From HGM11525 sp036307445 (GTDB lineage: Bacteria > Bacillota > Clostridia > UBA1381): a stretch of DNA of 54,973 nt. The stretch covers positions 1 through 54,973 of the forward strand of contig JAXJXP010000035.1 in the NCBI GenBank assembly GCA_036307445.1, read 5' to 3'. The stretch's first letter is position 1, and each line of letters opens with the position of its first letter. This document shows, piece after piece, positions 1-7,622 of this stretch. The position numbers and the translations under genes are program-made. Below the pieces are notes generated by a model that ran no database searches, was not told the origin of the DNA, and saw nothing but the letters and a program-made list of their open reading frames with translations.

Positions 1-57
1 ATGAAACTAAAAGGAATGAGTCCGGTACAATACCGAACTCATTCACAAGCAAGTTAA
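1..57 (+). CDS. IS3-family transposase OrfB, C-terminal fragment
   Basis: An open frame from the window edge ends in TAA after 18 codons and reads MKLKGMSPVQYRTHSQAS. The K-L-K-G-M-S-P-V-x-Y-R pattern is the usual extreme C-terminus of IS3/IS150-type DDE integrase-fold transposases. The right-hand copy extends it upstream with a YNNERIS motif, which confirms the family. The first Met here is internal; the true start lies outside the window. Whether the full gene is intact cannot be judged. Confidence 0.8.
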   Translation: MKLKGMSPVQYRTHSQAS

Positions 58-93
58 TATTAAATTTTTGTCTAAACTTTGGGGTTCACTTCA
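1..93 (+). mobile_element. 3' end of an IS3-family insertion sequence (left copy, partial)
   Basis: The first 93 bases are the exact reverse complement of 54833-54925 at the other end of the window. The element ends with a terminal repeat that read inward is TGAAGTGAACCCCAAAG, which has the TG...CA ends and the GTGAACCCC core common in IS3-family elements. It contains the last codons of the transposase. The rest of the element, its other terminal repeat and any target duplication lie outside the window. It stops 18 bp past the folD stop codon, tail to tail with that gene. Confidence 0.85.
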
Positions 94-111
94 AAGACTG
101 TTCTCTTTATT

Positions 112-969
112 TTACACTTTTCTTGTTTCGTTGATTTCTGCAGCCTTTAATGTGTTTCTCATAAGCATTGCAATTGTCATAGGTCCAACGCCTCCCGGTA
201 CAGGAGTTATAGCACCTGCGACCTTTTCTGCTTCTTCAAAATCCACATCACCAACAAGCTTTTTATCTGCAACTCTGTTAATGCCTACATCAATAACAAC
301 AGCACCTGGTTTTATCATATCGCCTTTGATAAAATTAGGAATACCAACTGCGGCAACCAAAATATCTGCTTTTCTCGTCTTTTCTGCAAGGTCAGCGGTT
401 TTAGAATGGCAAATTGTAACCGTACCGTTTTTATGAAGAAGAAGCATAGCTTGCGGTTTTCCGACTATATTGCTTCTTCCTACCACAACACAGTCCTTAC
501 CGGCAACGTCAATTCCTGACTCCTTTATTAGCTCCATAACGCCTGCCGGGGTACACGGAACAAAGTCAAAATCTCCAACCATAATTTTGCCAACATTTAC
601 CGGATGGAAGGCATCTACATCTTTTTTCGGATCAATAGCATCAAGAACTATCTTTTCGTTAATATGCTTAGGTAACGGCAACTGCACAAGCACTCCTGAA
701 ATATCGTTTTTGTTATTAAGCGTCGCTATCAAGTCAAGAAGCTCTTTCTCTGTAGTTTCCGCAGGAAGTGCATATTCCTCAGAATAGATACCCAAATCCG
801 CACAAGCTTTTTTCTTATTATTTACATAAACACGGCTTGCAGGGTCATCTCCCACGATTATTACCGCCAGACCTGCGTTTATTCCTGCCTCTCTCTGTTT
901 TTGTGCCTCTACTGCCAGTTCCGCTTTTATTCTGTCTGACACTGTCTTTCCGCTTAAAATCTTTGCCAT
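112..969 (-). CDS. folD: Bifunctional methylene-THF dehydrogenase / methenyl-THF cyclohydrolase FolD
   Basis: This 285-residue cytosolic enzyme interconverts 5,10-methylene-THF, methenyl-THF and 10-formyl-THF for one-carbon metabolism. Visible family motifs are YVNNKKKA with catalytic Lys about 52, VQLPLPKHI, CTPAGVMEL, the nucleotide-binding VVGRSNIVGKP, and PVPGGVGPMT near the end. I place the start at the ATG at 969 because AGGAGG lies about 7 nt upstream; an in-frame ATG at 987 would put that ribosome binding site inside the gene. The first 42 codons overlap the 3' end of the upstream radical SAM gene in another frame. An IS3-family end lies just past its stop codon. Confidence 0.96.
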   Translation of the reverse strand: MAKILSGKTVSDRIKAELAVEAQKQREAGINAGLAVIIVGDDPASRVYVNNKKKACADLGIYSEEYALPAETTEKELLDLIATLNNKNDISGVLVQLPLPKHINEKIVLDAIDPKKDVDAFHPVNVGKIMVGDFDFVPCTPAGVMELIKESGIDVAGKDCVVVGRSNIVGKPQAMLLLHKNGTVTICHSKTADLAEKTRKADILVAAVGIPNFIKGDMIKPGAVVIDVGINRVADKKLVGDVDFEEAEKVAGAITPVPGGVGPMTIAMLMRNTLKAAEINETRKV

Positions 970-2782
970 TGCTATTCCTCCTGTCATTATTGTATGGTCT
1001 TATAAGACAATCTTTGCCAAAACCAATCAAGTCTTCCCTATCTGCCAAACGTAATGCTTCCTCCACAAGCCTGCGGTTCTCAGGTCTTGCAAACTGCAAA
1101 AGTGCCCTTTGCATTGCCTTTTCCTTCGGACTTTCAGGAACATACACTTTTTCGTTTGTTATAGGATTAATACCTGTATAATACATACAGGTTGATACCG
1201 TTCCGGGTGTCGGATAAAAATCCTGCACTTGTTCGGGGTTTAACCCGTTTCTTTTAAGATACAACGCAAGTTCTATTGCATCGTTTAACGTACTTCCCGG
1301 ATGGCTCGACATAAGATATGGTACAAGATACTGCTTTCTTCCTTGCTTTTCATTAATACGATAGAACTTCTCCGAAAACCTCTCGTATACACTATTTTGT
1401 GGTTTTCCCATATGCCTTAGGACATTATCTGAAATATGCTCAGGTGCAACCTTCAGCTGACCGCTTATATGGTGCTCACAAAGCTCTCTCAAAAATACAC
1501 CATCCTTATCGTGCATTACATAGTCAAATCTTATCCCCGACCTTATAAACACTTTTTTTACTCCGTCAAGGGTTCGCAGCTTCTTTAAAAGTGTAATATA
1601 TTCCTTGTGGTCGCACACGAGGTTTGAACACGGCTTAGGAAATAAGCATTGTTTATTCTTGCATGCTCCGGATTTTAGCTGTTTATCACAGGCGCTACGT
1701 CTAAAATTGGCAGTAGGCCCGCCAACATCGTGAATATATCCCTTAAATTCAGGGTGTTTTATAAGTAGTTTTGCCTCTTTAATTATCGATTCGTGGCTTC
1801 TTGATGTTACAACTCGTCCTTGATGAAAGCTTAACGCACAAAAATTACATCCGCCAAAGCAACCTCTTGAGCTTGTTATAGAGAAACGAACCTCATCAAT
1901 GGCTGCAATACCGCCCTTATCATCGTACATAGGATGCGGTTCTCGGATAAATGGAAGTTCATAAACCTTATCAAGTTCTTCCCTTGAAAGTGGTTCAGCA
2001 GGCGGATTTTGCACTAAAAATCTGCCAGAATGTTCCTGTACAAGTGTTTTGCCTATATAAGCATTCTGTTCCTCTGTCTGTATCCTGCAGGCTGTTGCAT
2101 ATGCTTGTTTATCGGTTTGACATTCCTCGCAGGATGGCAATTTAATAGAGTCATATATTTCATCAGTCTTACTTATAACGCAAGTTCCCTTAATATATGT
2201 TATTTCATCTATCGACATTCCGGAGGACAGACATTCTGCAATCTCAACAATCTGCCGTTCGCCCATTCCATACATAAGAATATTTGCTCTTGAGTCAAAT
2301 AGTATAGAACGTCTGACTTTATTATCCCAATAGTCATAGTGCGCAAATCTTCTAAGACTCGCCTCTACACCGCCAATTAATATCGGAATATCACCAAATG
2401 CCTCTCTTATACGATTACAATAAACAATTGTTGCTCTGTCCGGTCTTAATCCGGCTTTTTTTCCAGGAGAATAGAAATCCTCACGTCTGGGTTTTTTAGC
2501 GGCAGTATAATGATTAACCATAGAATCAATATTACCTGCTGAAACCAATACTGCTAAACGGGGTCTACCAAGCTCTTTGAATTCATCAACACAATGCCAG
2601 TCGGGCTGAGAAATAATTCCGACCTTATATCCATTCGCTTCAAGCACTCTCGAAATAATAGCATGACCAAAGCTCGGATGGTCTACATATGCATCCCCGA
2701 CAATATACAAGAAGTCAAGCTCGTCCCAGCCTCTATCAACCATATCCTGACGTGATACAGGCAGAAAACCTTTATTCATCAT
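845..2782 (-). CDS. YgiQ-family radical SAM protein
   Basis: The 645-residue product is an uncharacterised UPF0313/YgiQ-type radical SAM protein. The cluster motif CFGGCNFC (Cys 308, 312 and 315) would bind the [4Fe-4S] cluster that cleaves SAM. The N-terminal part resembles the B12-binding-like fold of the family, with DHPSFGHAII and ILIGGVEASLRRFAHYDYW. The C-terminal part is the DUF3362 type, with PEQVQDFYPTPGT and LIGFG..CLIRP. The last 35-40 residues are a basic Lys/Arg/Gly/Asn tail, common in this family, but here it is written over the start of folD. The 5' end overlaps the ftsK stop by 11 nt, so the two are probably translationally coupled. The substrate is unknown. Confidence 0.9.
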   Translation of the reverse strand: MMNKGFLPVSRQDMVDRGWDELDFLYIVGDAYVDHPSFGHAIISRVLEANGYKVGIISQPDWHCVDEFKELGRPRLAVLVSAGNIDSMVNHYTAAKKPRREDFYSPGKKAGLRPDRATIVYCNRIREAFGDIPILIGGVEASLRRFAHYDYWDNKVRRSILFDSRANILMYGMGERQIVEIAECLSSGMSIDEITYIKGTCVISKTDEIYDSIKLPSCEECQTDKQAYATACRIQTEEQNAYIGKTLVQEHSGRFLVQNPPAEPLSREELDKVYELPFIREPHPMYDDKGGIAAIDEVRFSITSSRGCFGGCNFCALSFHQGRVVTSRSHESIIKEAKLLIKHPEFKGYIHDVGGPTANFRRSACDKQLKSGACKNKQCLFPKPCSNLVCDHKEYITLLKKLRTLDGVKKVFIRSGIRFDYVMHDKDGVFLRELCEHHISGQLKVAPEHISDNVLRHMGKPQNSVYERFSEKFYRINEKQGRKQYLVPYLMSSHPGSTLNDAIELALYLKRNGLNPEQVQDFYPTPGTVSTCMYYTGINPITNEKVYVPESPKEKAMQRALLQFARPENRRLVEEALRLADREDLIGFGKDCLIRPYNNDRRNSNGKDFKRKDSVRQNKSGTGSRGTKTERGRNKRRSGGNNRGR

Positions 2783-5213
2783 CCTTTACCTCAAATACGG
2801 GAACATCCATAGTAGCTCTTATTCTTTCAGAATAAACCTCACGTGGTTTGGAGCCATTTGCACCGCTAATAAGACCTCTTTGTTCCATTTGGTCGATAAT
2901 TCTGCCGGCTCTTGCGTAGCCAACCTTCATTCTTCTTTGTACCATTGCAGTAGAAATTTGTCCAAGCTCGAGTGCAAGTTCAATCGCCTGTGGAAGAAGT
3001 GTGTCCGCATCATCAGCATCATCTTCATCAGTTACGCCATGTTCCCCTGTTGATATTCTGTCTATGTGTTCCTCTAAATCATGAGCATAGTGGTCATTAT
3101 CAGAATTTTGTTTTACAAAGTCTACCAGTCTTTCAACCTCATCATCATTTACAAATGCACCTTGAACTCTTATTGCATTAGGTTTCCCTGTCGGGTGATA
3201 AAGCATATCACCTTTTCCTAAAAGCTTTTCTGCACCAACCCTGTCAAGAATAGTACGACTATCAACACCGCTTGAAACTGCAAATGCAATTCTGCTCGGT
3301 ACGTTCGCTTTGATAAGACCAGTAATTACATCAACAGACGGACGCTGAGTTGCGATTATAAGATGTATGCCCGCTGCTCTAGCAAGCTGAGCCAAACGGC
3401 ATATATAATCTTCAACCTCCTTGGCTGCAACCATCATAAGGTCTGCAAGCTCATCTATAATTATAACAATCTGCGGCATTTTTTCACCGCCATCTGCCTC
3501 AATGTGTTCATTATAGCCCGCCAAATTTCTTGTGCCTGTTTCAGCAAAAAGGCTATATCTCTTCATCATTTCCCCTACTGCCCAGTTGAGTGCACCGGCA
3601 GCTCTTTTAGGGTCTGTTACAACCGGAATTAAAAGATGCGGTATTCCGTTATATACACCAAGCTCAACTACCTTAGGGTCAATCATAATAAGCTTAACTT
3701 CATCTGGACTTGCTTTGTATAAAATACTTGTAATAATGGTATTTATACAAACAGACTTACCCGAGCCGGTAGAACCCGCAATTAGTATATGAGGGAATTT
3801 TGCAATATCACCAATAATAACCCTTCCGCCTATATCCTTACCAAGTGCAATTGTAAGCTTTGATTTACTGTCCTGAAATTCCTGACTTTCCAAAAGCTCA
3901 CGCACCGACACAAGACCAACACTGTTATTGGGAACTTCTATGCCAACTGCGGCTTTTCCAGGAACAGGTGCAACAAGCACTGTAGGGACAGCAAGATTAA
4001 GTGCAATATCCTCAGAAAGTCCTGTTATTTTGGAAATTTTTACACCTGCATTTAGCTGAATTTCATATCTTGTAACAGCCGGTCCGTTTGTAACCTGCAA
4101 TAATTTAGCCTCAACACCAAAGCTCTTTAATGTTTCCATAAGCTTTTTGGATGTTTCAAGCATTTCTTTTCTCTTGTCAACGGTAGTTTCACCGGCTTTT
4201 TTGAGAATATCTAACGATGGATAAATATACTCGTGTTTTTCCTCAATTGATGTTTCAATTTCGTTGCCTACCTGCTCACGCTCCTCTTTGGTAGTTGTTT
4301 CCACTCTCTGAGTCTCTTCAGTATGCTTTCTGTGCTCCTCCATAATTTCTTTGACACCTTCCGTCTGTGGAAGCTGTGCAGCAACTTCTTCGAGGAATTT
4401 ATCAGCATCGAATTCTTCTACTGGAACTATTTCTTCCTCTTCAGGAACAGAAAAAATTTCAGATAGCTTTGTTTTCTTTTTCTTTTCTTGTTCAGTCCTT
4501 GGAGCATCTTCAAGCTCGTCATAGAACTGTGGTTTGTTTTCCTCATGCTTTTTATACTTTGTTACAGTTCTTTTAACCTTTCTGCCCTGCTCACTTACAT
4601 CAATCTTTTCAATATCGCCTATTTCATCAGATACACCACTAAAGAAGCTTTGGATAATACTAATAAACGAGACCTTGAAGATAACGCTAAACAATACAAA
4701 CATCAGTGCAATAACAATAACACAGGATGCAGCACCGCCGACCATACTATTCATAAATATAGCAAAAAGGCCGCCAAATATACCGCCGCCCTTGCCGGAC
4801 AGCCCCAAGCTCCATAGTTCAGACGCCATCGGCATATCACCGGGCATCAAAAGCTGAATAAAGCTGCCAAGCAAAACTGCGCTTGCAAAGCACAATCCGC
4901 CCTTTAATGCAAATCTTCTTGTATCCTTACGTTTAGCTGTGTACACAGCAAGTGCTCCAATCACAAGAGGTACAAGATATGCCACGTTTGCAAAAAGGCC
5001 GAATAAAAGATTTCTTATTGCAGAGCTTACTACTCCTGCTGAATTAAAATAAACGAAAATCGCAAGCACAATTGCAACTATTGCAGAAACAAACACTGTT
5101 ACTACATAGTTGTTGTCCTTTTTTTTCTTTCTGACTGCAGGTGATTTATAATTCTTTCTGTTAACACTTGTTTTGGTTGTACGTTTTTTAGGTGTATTCT
5201 TTTTAACAGCCAT
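2772..5213 (-). CDS. DNA translocase FtsK/SpoIIIE
   Basis: This 813-residue septal DNA pump moves chromosomal DNA at division and into the forespore. It has a basic N-terminus, about four membrane segments (roughly residues 35-190), a charged Glu/Lys-rich linker to about 330, and then the alpha/beta motor. The Walker A motif GSTGSGKS is at about 480-487 (Lys486) and the Walker B motif is IVIIIDELADL. The C-terminal gamma winged helix, from about 740, contains ISTAMVQRRMKVGYARAGRIIDQ. A single copy could serve both FtsK and SpoIIIE roles, and sequence alone does not separate them. It precedes the ygiQ-like gene and follows its own promoter-like sequence. Confidence 0.95.
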   Translation of the reverse strand: MAVKKNTPKKRTTKTSVNRKNYKSPAVRKKKKDNNYVVTVFVSAIVAIVLAIFVYFNSAGVVSSAIRNLLFGLFANVAYLVPLVIGALAVYTAKRKDTRRFALKGGLCFASAVLLGSFIQLLMPGDMPMASELWSLGLSGKGGGIFGGLFAIFMNSMVGGAASCVIVIALMFVLFSVIFKVSFISIIQSFFSGVSDEIGDIEKIDVSEQGRKVKRTVTKYKKHEENKPQFYDELEDAPRTEQEKKKKTKLSEIFSVPEEEEIVPVEEFDADKFLEEVAAQLPQTEGVKEIMEEHRKHTEETQRVETTTKEEREQVGNEIETSIEEKHEYIYPSLDILKKAGETTVDKRKEMLETSKKLMETLKSFGVEAKLLQVTNGPAVTRYEIQLNAGVKISKITGLSEDIALNLAVPTVLVAPVPGKAAVGIEVPNNSVGLVSVRELLESQEFQDSKSKLTIALGKDIGGRVIIGDIAKFPHILIAGSTGSGKSVCINTIITSILYKASPDEVKLIMIDPKVVELGVYNGIPHLLIPVVTDPKRAAGALNWAVGEMMKRYSLFAETGTRNLAGYNEHIEADGGEKMPQIVIIIDELADLMMVAAKEVEDYICRLAQLARAAGIHLIIATQRPSVDVITGLIKANVPSRIAFAVSSGVDSRTILDRVGAEKLLGKGDMLYHPTGKPNAIRVQGAFVNDDEVERLVDFVKQNSDNDHYAHDLEEHIDRISTGEHGVTDEDDADDADTLLPQAIELALELGQISTAMVQRRMKVGYARAGRIIDQMEQRGLISGANGSKPREVYSERIRATMDVPVFEVKDDE

Positions 5214-5250
5214 TATATCTGTTCCCCTTTTCGGTATTAAATCATAATAT

Positions 5251-5279
5251 AATGTATAATTTTATCACAGTTTAATCAA
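5251..5279 (-). promoter_or_regulatory. Putative housekeeping promoter of ftsK/spoIIIE
   Basis: On the minus strand TTGATT (5274-5279) and TACATT (5251-5256) are separated by 17 bp, about 40 nt upstream of the ATG at 5213. The match to the SigA consensus is moderate. A GGGGAA ribosome binding site precedes the start. Confidence 0.5.
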
Positions 5280-5335
5280 AAAATCTACTATATTCTGTAA
5301 TTTTTCATCATAATGTAATATAATAAACATAAGAA

Positions 5336-5364
5336 AACGACCGAAGCTATTAGCAACGGTCGTT
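5336..5364 (-). terminator. Intrinsic terminator downstream of spoVG
   Basis: The arms AACGACCG and CGGTCGTT form a perfect 8-bp stem around a 13-nt loop. On the minus strand the stem is followed by TTCTTATGTTT. It lies just past the spoVG stop and separates it from ftsK. Confidence 0.75.
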
Positions 5365-5373
5365 ATCAATTAG

Positions 5374-5640
5374 TCATTCCTCAGACGCAGATTCTTCCAT
5401 ATAGCGAGAAATAATCTCTTTTTCGAGTTTTTCACGCATCTCGCTGTTAATGGGATGTGCAATATCCTTATATTCAGTTTCGGATATTTTTCGAGAAGGC
5501 ATTGCAGTAAATAGCTTGTCCTGCCCCTCAATTATCTTTATGTCGTGAACAACAAAAGCATTGTCAAATGTAACTGAAACAATAGCCTTCATTTTCCCTT
5601 CAGCTGTAATCTTTTTCACTCTGATATCTGTTATATCCAA
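5374..5640 (-). CDS. spoVG: SpoVG RNA-binding regulator
   Basis: This 88-residue protein matches SpoVG along its length: ITDIRVKKI at the N-terminus, FVVHDIKIIEG in the middle, then MPSRK and the conserved HPI. SpoVG proteins bind nucleic acid and affect septation, sporulation and virulence-type gene expression in Firmicutes. The start appears to be TTG at 5640, because family members begin M-x-I-T-D and no in-frame ATG is available. A purine-rich GGAGGG/GGTG stretch lies upstream. It is monocistronic, with its own consensus promoter and terminator. B. subtilis spoVG uses SigH, but here a SigA-type promoter is what can be seen. Confidence 0.95.
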   Translation of the reverse strand: MDITDIRVKKITAEGKMKAIVSVTFDNAFVVHDIKIIEGQDKLFTAMPSRKISETEYKDIAHPINSEMREKLEKEIISRYMEESASEE

Positions 5641-5725
5641 GATAATTCACCACCCTCCACAGAGCAAAAATAAATTTGTATTCTGTCAATCCTATGATGA
5701 TTGGATATTATTTTATGCTTTATAT

Positions 5726-5754
5726 ATTATAAACCATTTGTGCAGTTTTGTCAA
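5726..5754 (-). promoter_or_regulatory. Consensus SigA promoter of spoVG
   Basis: Minus strand: perfect TTGACA (5749-5754), a 17-bp spacer and perfect TATAAT (5726-5731). This is the best SigA match I found in the window and suggests strong constitutive transcription. It is divergent from the murC promoter. Confidence 0.85.
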
Positions 5755-5789
5755 TAAAAAATTTTTTTAATCGAAAAAGACATTAAATG

Positions 5790-5818
5790 TTTACAAAAAT
5801 CTCCATTTGGTTTATAAT
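5790..5818 (+). promoter_or_regulatory. SigA promoter of murC
   Basis: TTTACA (5790-5795), a 17-bp spacer and TATAAT (5813-5818) lie 33 bp upstream of the murC ATG. A GAAAGG ribosome binding site follows. It is back to back with the spoVG promoter. Confidence 0.8.
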
Positions 5819-5851
5819 ATTTGTATAATGCAATTATGAAAGGTTGGTTTT

Positions 5852-7231
5852 ATGTCCTCGTTTTCATTATCACAGTTAAAAGCAAATTCACATATCCACT
5901 TCGTAGGCATCGGTGGTATTAGTATGAGCGGTCTTGCAGATATTATACTAAAAAGAGGCTACAAAGTTACAGGTTCTGACAGACAGGCAAGTAATATTAC
6001 CTACAAGCTACAGGAGGCAGGAGCCATTATATACATCGGTCAGGAAGAAAAGAATGTGGAAGGAGCTGACCTTGTTGTCTATACAGCAGCTGCAAAGGCC
6101 GATAACCCCGAGCTTGTTGCCGCAAAAGAGAAAGGCATACTGACACTTAACCGTGCCGAGTTCTTAGGCGCACTTATGAAGGAGTACAAGAACACTATTT
6201 GTGTTGCCGGTACGCACGGAAAAACCACTACTACTTCTATTCTCACGCACGCACTTTTGAAAGCAGATACTGACGCAACTGTCAGCATAGGCGGTGAGCT
6301 TGATTTGATTGGCGGTAATATCCGTTCGGGCGGTGAGGAATATTTTCTTACAGAGGCTTGCGAGTACACAAACAGTTTTCTGAGCTTTTATCCAACAGTT
6401 GCGATTATTACAAATATTGAAGAAGACCATCTTGATTTTTTCTCCGGTCTTAACGAAATTATGGATAGCTTCAGAAAATTTGCATTCCTTACCAAAGACA
6501 AGGGATTTGTAATTGCCTGCGGCGATGACAAAAACGTGCATACTTGCCTGTCAGGAGCAGAGCTTGATATTCACTATTATGGTATTGATAAGTCTAATGA
6601 ATATTACGCAGATAATATTGAGTTTAACAACGGTTATCCCGAGTTTGATGTAATGAAAAAAGACGAAATGCTATTACACTTGTCACTTAAAGTCCCGGGT
6701 AATCACAATATACAAAACGCCATAGCAAGTGTTGCTGTATGCGAGCTTTTAGGACTTGATTTAAAAGTATGTGCAGAGGGTATCTGCGAATTTACAGGCA
6801 CACATAGACGTTTTGAAAAAAAGGGCGAATTAAACGGTGCGATTTTGATTGACGATTACGCACATCACCCGACAGAGATTAAGGCAACACTTGCTGCTGC
6901 CAAGAAGTTTAATTACAAAAAGCTCTGGTGCGTATTCCAACCTCACACATATTCGAGAACAAGAACTCTCTGGAACGAGTTTGTAGAATGCTTTGACGAG
7001 GTTGACGAGCTGATATTAACACACATCTTCCCTGCAAGAGAGGTTTTTGACGGTGTAACAAAGCCGGAAAATTTAGCCGCAGACATCGCAAAACGAGGTG
7101 TCAAGGTACGGTATGTAGAAAAGTTTGAGGACATAGAAAAACTACTCAAACAAGAGGTTTCAGCAGGAGATGTCGTATTTACAATGGGTGCAGGTAATGT
7201 TGTAGAGATTGGTGATAATTTAGTAAAATAG
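5852..7231 (+). CDS. murC: UDP-N-acetylmuramate--L-alanine ligase MurC
   Basis: The 459-residue cytosolic Mur ligase adds L-alanine to UDP-MurNAc with ATP, the first peptide step of peptidoglycan synthesis. The N-terminal HFVGIGGISMSGLA binds the UDP substrate. The ATP loop AGTHGKTTTT is at about 119-128. ITNIEEDHLDFF and the C-terminal DDYAHHPTEI and FQPHTYSR complete the family signature. The length is typical. It stands alone on the plus strand, not in a dcw cluster, and its stop codon lies inside a strong terminator shared with arsR. Confidence 0.97.
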   Translation: MSSFSLSQLKANSHIHFVGIGGISMSGLADIILKRGYKVTGSDRQASNITYKLQEAGAIIYIGQEEKNVEGADLVVYTAAAKADNPELVAAKEKGILTLNRAEFLGALMKEYKNTICVAGTHGKTTTTSILTHALLKADTDATVSIGGELDLIGGNIRSGGEEYFLTEACEYTNSFLSFYPTVAIITNIEEDHLDFFSGLNEIMDSFRKFAFLTKDKGFVIACGDDKNVHTCLSGAELDIHYYGIDKSNEYYADNIEFNNGYPEFDVMKKDEMLLHLSLKVPGNHNIQNAIASVAVCELLGLDLKVCAEGICEFTGTHRRFEKKGELNGAILIDDYAHHPTEIKATLAAAKKFNYKKLWCVFQPHTYSRTRTLWNEFVECFDEVDELILTHIFPAREVFDGVTKPENLAADIAKRGVKVRYVEKFEDIEKLLKQEVSAGDVVFTMGAGNVVEIGDNLVK

Positions 7232-7263
7232 AAATATCCCCGTATGGGGATATTTCTATTTTA
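7224..7263. terminator. Bidirectional terminator between murC and arsR
   Basis: The two 18-nt arms at 7224-7241 and 7246-7263 are perfectly complementary around the 4-nt loop GTAT, with CCCC/GGGG at the loop and A/T-rich outer pairs. It gives a U-rich 3' side in both directions. It contains the murC stop (7229-7231) and the arsR stop (7261-7263), so both convergent genes end inside the stem. Confidence 0.9.
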
Positions 7264-7611
7264 CTCACTGATATGAATCATAACCTGTTCGATAATTCTT
7301 TTAACGTGTTCATCATCGAGAGAATAGAAGGTGTTCTTTCCTTCACGGCGAGCCTTAACAAGTCTTGCGTGCTTTAAAACACGAAGCTGGTGGCTGATTG
7401 CCGACTGTGTCATACCAAGCTTTGATGCAATATCGTATACACATATTTCCTTATCAAACAATGCCCACAAAATGCGTATTCTTGTAGCATCGCCGAAGAC
7501 CTTGAATACATCAGAAAGCTCGCCGACAACCTTATCCTCAGGCAGTTCGTTCTTTAACCTGTCTACAATTTCCGTGTTATACAGACAATGTGCGCACCTG
7601 GTTTCCTCCAC
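7261..7611 (-). CDS. ArsR/SmtB-family metal-sensing repressor
   Basis: A 116-residue winged-helix repressor. The recognition helix region is DIASKLGMTQSAISHQLRVLK, followed by the wing RREGKNTFYSLDD. In the last helix Asp100, His102, His113 and Glu116 have exactly the spacing of the SmtB alpha5 zinc ligands (D-x-H, +11 H, +3 E). Cys6 and Cys9 (CAHC) and Cys57 could supply a second, alpha3N-like site. The start is GTG at 7611, with AGGAGG 7 nt upstream. It lies 11 bp after rho and has no transporter gene beside it, so its target is unknown; zinc or cadmium sensing is inferred. Confidence 0.88.
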   Translation of the reverse strand: MEETRCAHCLYNTEIVDRLKNELPEDKVVGELSDVFKVFGDATRIRILWALFDKEICVYDIASKLGMTQSAISHQLRVLKHARLVKARREGKNTFYSLDDEHVKRIIEQVMIHISE

Positions 7612-7622
7612 AGTTATTCCTC

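Noticed and set aside
970..987. Upstream ATG at 987 as the folD start
   Set aside because: The AGGAGG ribosome binding site would lie inside the gene, and FolD proteins begin with MAKIL-like sequence, which fits 969.
4488..4857. Overlapping plus-strand frames inside ftsK/spoIIIE
   Set aside because: They are antisense to membrane and linker regions of a clear FtsK protein and have no ribosome binding site.
5641..5700. SigH promoter for spoVG at AGGATT...GAAT
   Set aside because: The AGGA and GAAT elements are too close together; a perfect SigA promoter is present instead.
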